Assembly: GCF_013822795.1 (NCBI RefSeq)
Contig: NZ_PNLB01000006.1
Coordinates: 124,001-188,000, forward strand
Direction: 5' to 3'
DNA: 64,000 bases
Source: Phenylobacterium sp.
GTDB taxonomy: Bacteria; Pseudomonadota; Alphaproteobacteria; Caulobacterales; Caulobacteraceae
The translations under genes were made by a program, and so were the position numbers. Numbering within the stretch: the stretch's first letter is position 1; the number at the start of each line of letters is the position of its first letter. This document shows positions 61,267-64,000 of this stretch, piece by piece. The notes under the pieces are model-generated. The model was given only the letters and a program-made list of their open reading frames with translations, had not been told where the DNA came from and made no database searches.

Positions 61267-61619
61267 CTGTCGCCACGGCTGCCGGACGCCCGAAGCCTAG
61301 CCGTTCTCTCCGACAACTGGAGAGAGACACATGCACATCATGTTCGGGGACCGCGTCGCCGCGGATCGGAGCTTTGAGCGGACGGCCGTCGATCAGGCCC
61401 TTGATCAGGCTGGGATCGCGATTTTCGTCACGGATCGCTCGGCCGGCGGCGAGCGCCAGCTGACAACGACAGAAATCGCCCGCAAGTCAGCCGTCGCTCG
61501 TCTGAGCCGGGTCGGCGGTCAGGACCGCAGCGCGCGGCGCCAGGACAAAGGCCGGTCGAGGACATGGCGGACGATCTTTCGAGGTTTCCACGCCTCGGTA
61601 GCCCACACAGAAACGCGGG

Positions 61620-61639
61620 ACCTCCTCCGTACGAGGGAG
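61620..61639. repeat. Short palindromic intergenic repeat, copy 1
   Basis: ACCTCCTCCGTACGAGGGAG, a partial palindrome with a CGTACG centre, lies 54 bp upstream of sodC. A second copy lies at 62360-62379, with two differences in 20 bases. Confidence 0.6.
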
Positions 61640-61693
61640 GCGCAGCGTCTCCCGCGCAGGCAGAAGGCCGGGGCATCAACAAAGGAACTTCAT

Positions 61694-62224
61694 ATGCTGA
61701 GGATCGGTCCGATCGCCGCCCTGCTGACCATCGCCGGCTCCGCCCAGGCTGCGGAACCCGTCCTGACCGCCGACATGGTCTACACCAGCGCCGTGCAGAC
61801 GCCCGGTCCTGCGGGCGTGATCAAGGTCACCCCGTCGCCCAAGGGCGCCCTGTTCACGATCGACCTGCACGACCTGCCGCCGGGCCCCCACGGCTTTCAT
61901 GTCCACGAGGCCGGCTCGTGCGCCGATGCGCCGAACGCCGCCGGCGTCATGACCCCGGCCGGCGCGGCCGGCCCGCACTGGGATCCGGCGCGCACTGCGG
62001 CGCACCGTGGGCCGCACGGCGACGGCCATCTGGCCGACCTCCCGCGGATCGAGGCGAGCGTCGAGGGCCGCGCCGTAGCCACGCTTACTGCACCCCGGAT
62101 CACCGACGTCGCCGCCCTGAAGGGCCATGCCGTGATCGTCCATGTCGGCGCCGACACCTACTCCGACACCCCTGATCCGTTGGGCGGGGGCGGCGCCCGG
62201 CTGGCTTGCGGCGTGCTCCGCTGA
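61694..62224 (+). CDS. sodC: Cu/Zn superoxide dismutase
   Basis: SodC dismutates superoxide in the periplasm. The ATG at 61694 has AAAGGAAC upstream and begins a signal peptide (MLRIGPIAALLTIAGSAQA), giving 176 aa. The metal ligands are in GFHVHEAGSC, GPHGDGHLADLP and AVIVHVGADTYSD, and the cysteines in EAGSC and ARLACGVLR can form the family disulfide. It lies after the oxygen-sensitive PFL pair; an oxygen-stress link is possible, but the 542-bp gap suggests its own promoter. Confidence 0.95.
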   Translation: MLRIGPIAALLTIAGSAQAAEPVLTADMVYTSAVQTPGPAGVIKVTPSPKGALFTIDLHDLPPGPHGFHVHEAGSCADAPNAAGVMTPAGAAGPHWDPARTAAHRGPHGDGHLADLPRIEASVEGRAVATLTAPRITDVAALKGHAVIVHVGADTYSDTPDPLGGGGARLACGVLR

Positions 62225-62472
62225 CCCTGTCCGCCGGGCCCCTGCCCCGCCGGCATGCCGATAGAGGCTGAATAGCGCGCGCCGCGCTCCTCGAGCTTGG
62301 CCAGGCGGTTCTTGGCCCGGCAGGTCGAGCGCGACGACTAACGGCTCGTCGGTGCGCCAACCTCCCCCGTTCGAGGGAGCCCGCGCGCAAGCCGACTTGA
62401 TCGACGGGCCAACGCGCGGTGTGTTGACGACGGTCAGATTCCCCTGGCCGATTGCGCAGACGGAGGCCGGGC
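62225..62472 (+). other. Intergenic region sodC to acyl-CoA synthetase
   Basis: These 248 bp hold the second copy of the 20-bp palindromic repeat and, by position, the promoter of the downstream synthetase. No RNA gene or further reading frame is supported. Confidence 0.5.
62360..62379. repeat. Short palindromic intergenic repeat, copy 2
   Basis: ACCTCCCCCGTTCGAGGGAG matches the copy at 61620 in 18 of 20 bases. The two copies flank sodC in the same orientation. Confidence 0.6.
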
Positions 62473-64000
62473 ATGACGACGCGAAACCTCGATGCGCTGT
62501 TCCACCCCAACGCGATCGCAGTGGTCGGGGCCAGCAATGCGCCCGGCTCGGTCGGCCAGGTGCTGTCGCGCAACCTGTTGGAGAGCGGCTTTTCGGGGCC
62601 GGTGCTGCCGGTTTCGCTGAGCGCGCGGGCGATCCGCTCGTCCATCGCCTATCGCAGCGTGTCCGAGCTTCCGCTGGTTCCGGATCTAGCGGTGATCGCC
62701 ACGCCGGCGCCGTCGGTCCCGGGGATTGTGGCCGAACTGGCCCAGGCCGGCTGCCGGGCCGCCATCGTGGTCAGCGCCGGGGTCGATGCGACGCTGCGCC
62801 AGCAGATGCTCGACGCCGCCAAGCCGACGCTGATGCGGATCCTCGGCCCCAACTGCCTGGGCTTCATGTCGCCGCGCCAGGGGATCAACGCCAGCTTCGC
62901 CCACCTCGCCCCGGCGGCCGGCGGCCTGGCCCTGGTGTCGCAATCGGGGGCGGTCGCAGCCGCGGCGATCGACTGGGCGCATGCCCGCGGGGTCGGGTTC
63001 TCGCACGTGCTGACCATCGGCGACGCCGCCGACATCGATTTTGGCGACCTGCTCGACTACCTGGCGCTCGATTACGACACCCATGGGGTGCTGCTCTATG
63101 TCGAGAGCATCACCGACGCGCGCAAGTTCATGACCGCCGGCCGGATCGCCTCGCGCGCCAAACCGGTGGTCGTGGTCAAGGCCGGCCGCAGCAAGGCCGG
63201 CGCCGAGGCCGCCTTCACACACACCGGGGCCCTAGCCGGCTCCGACCTGGTCTACGAAGCCGCCTTTCGCCGCGCCGGCATGTTGCGGGTCGGCGGCCTG
63301 CGCGAACTGTTCGACGCGGTGTCGACCCTGGGCGCCGGGATGCGGGTCTATGGCGACCGACTGGCCATCCTCACCAACGGCGGCGGCGCCGGGGTGATGG
63401 CCGCCGACGCCCTTGAGGCGCAGGACGGCCGCCTGGCCGAACTCTCGCCAGAGACCATGGAGAAACTGGCCGCCACCGCGCCGAAGTACTGGTCCGGCGC
63501 CAACCCGGTCGACATCCTCGGCGACACCCACGCCCCGGTCTACGCCCGGGCGCTGGAGATCATGCTGGAAGACCGCAACGCCGACGCCGTGCTGGTCATG
63601 AACTGCCCCACGGCGGTGGAGGACAGCACCGCGGCCGCCGACGCCGTGGTCGAGGTGCTGAAGGCCAAGCGCTACCATCGCCCGGTGCTCAGCGCCTGGA
63701 TGGGCCAGACCGCGGTCGCCGAGGGCCGCCGACGACTGGCGGCGGCGGGCGTGCCCGCGCACGAAACCCCCGACGAGGCGGTCCGCGCCTTCATGCATAT
63801 GGTCGATCACCGCAAGAACCAGGAAGCCTTGATCCGCACGCCTGGCGCCATGGCCGCGCCGAACGGCGAGCAGGCACGCGCGGTGATCGCCAAGGCCCGC
63901 GCCGACGGGCGCCTCACCCTCACCGACCCCGAGGCGCGCGAAGTGCTCAAGGCCTACGGCGTCCCGGCGCTGGAGGGCCGCGACGCGGCGACCCCGGAGG
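62473..64000 (+). CDS. NDP-forming acetate/acyl-CoA synthetase family protein (partial, Pat/Acd-like)
   Basis: The frame starts at ATG behind GGAGGCC and is open to the window edge for 509 codons, so the C-terminus is missing. The N-terminal half is a CoA-binding domain (LFHPNAIAVVGASNAPGSVGQVL), then a CoA-ligase domain (RILGPNCLGFMSP; SQSGAVAAAAIDWA), the phospho-histidine loop in FTHTGALAGSD, and GGGAGVM. The visible end (REVLKAYGVPA) begins the ATP-grasp part. It could be an ADP-forming acetate-CoA ligase or a PatZ-like protein acetyltransferase, depending on whether a GNAT domain follows. Its position near pta-ackA-pflB fits acetyl-CoA/acetate metabolism. Confidence 0.85.
   Translation, partial: MTTRNLDALFHPNAIAVVGASNAPGSVGQVLSRNLLESGFSGPVLPVSLSARAIRSSIAYRSVSELPLVPDLAVIATPAPSVPGIVAELAQAGCRAAIVVSAGVDATLRQQMLDAAKPTLMRILGPNCLGFMSPRQGINASFAHLAPAAGGLALVSQSGAVAAAAIDWAHARGVGFSHVLTIGDAADIDFGDLLDYLALDYDTHGVLLYVESITDARKFMTAGRIASRAKPVVVVKAGRSKAGAEAAFTHTGALAGSDLVYEAAFRRAGMLRVGGLRELFDAVSTLGAGMRVYGDRLAILTNGGGAGVMAADALEAQDGRLAELSPETMEKLAATAPKYWSGANPVDILGDTHAPVYARALEIMLEDRNADAVLVMNCPTAVEDSTAAADAVVEVLKAKRYHRPVLSAWMGQTAVAEGRRRLAAAGVPAHETPDEAVRAFMHMVDHRKNQEALIRTPGAMAAPNGEQARAVIAKARADGRLTLTDPEAREVLKAYGVPALEGRDAATPE

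Larger units (their letters stand above)
61152..61693 (+). other. 542-bp region between pflA and sodC
   Basis: No convincing gene is seen. The region contains an AT-rich tract (61166-61198), two 10-bp direct repeats at an 11-bp period (61246-61266), a hairpin CTCTCC-N7-GGAGAG ahead of ATG 61331, and a palindromic repeat (61620-61639). From 61331 a frame is open and in register with sodC for 121 codons, but its peptide has no recognised domain and sodC has its own signal peptide and ribosome site. Confidence 0.5.

Noticed and set aside
62225-62340. Minus-strand frame reading RAKNRLAKLEERG, resembling a protein C-terminus
   Set aside because: It has an upstream stop close by and continues antisense into sodC; no start or domain supports a gene or a clear remnant.

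Overview
The window looks like chromosomal DNA from a high-GC alphaproteobacterium, most likely Caulobacterales (a Phenylobacterium- or Caulobacter-like genome). This is inferred from the lptF-lptG-lptD-surA-pdxA order, the NasS/NasT nitrate regulators, TonB-dependent and TetR-controlled catabolic loci, and uniformly GC-rich codon use. No rRNA, tRNA, prophage, insertion sequence or CRISPR array was seen. Both edges cut genes: a DUF885 protein on the left and an NDP-forming acyl-CoA synthetase on the right.

Layout. 1-8650 (minus strand) is an outer-membrane assembly operon: LptF and LptG permeases, LptD, the chaperone SurA, PdxA, then a DUF885 hydrolase. 8805-12431 (plus) holds leucyl aminopeptidase with a terminator, then an overlapping set: alpha/beta hydrolase, HolC, an I78-type inhibitor lipoprotein and MobA. 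12520-21762 (plus) is a complete nitrate-assimilation operon: nasT, nasS, a structured leader, narK-type transporter, nirB, nirD, nasA, cobA. MobA upstream and CobA at the end supply steps towards the molybdenum cofactor and siroheme. CorA, a small hydrolase and a sulfatase follow. 25357-33388 (minus) encodes a DUF4198 periplasmic protein and a two-pump MdtABC-like RND system behind two Fur-like palindromes.

The most interesting part is 33981-44243. It carries a class III aminotransferase, PfkB kinase, class II aldolase, MFS transporter, TetR regulator, TonB-dependent receptor, a dimethylformamidase-like protein and a flavin monooxygenase. Three promoters in this cluster carry palindromes of the same 6-4-6 design (GATAGC-AAAA-GCTATC type), so the pieces look like one regulon. 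I infer an uptake and degradation pathway for an unidentified, probably amide-containing, compound.

44400-47044 has a hybrid histidine kinase and a prolyl aminopeptidase. 47120-53275 (minus) is an aromatic-degradation operon: extradiol dioxygenase, FAH-family hydrolase, FAD hydroxylase, GST, TetR and CoA ligase. It has paired TGAC-N6-GTCA operators upstream. 53549-61151 (plus) holds a DUF4142 lipoprotein and a fermentation-type cluster: phosphotransacetylase, acetate kinase, MFS carrier, pyruvate formate-lyase and its activase. It would let this otherwise respiratory-looking organism make acetate, formate and ATP from pyruvate without oxygen. A Cu/Zn superoxide dismutase and the partial acyl-CoA synthetase close the window.
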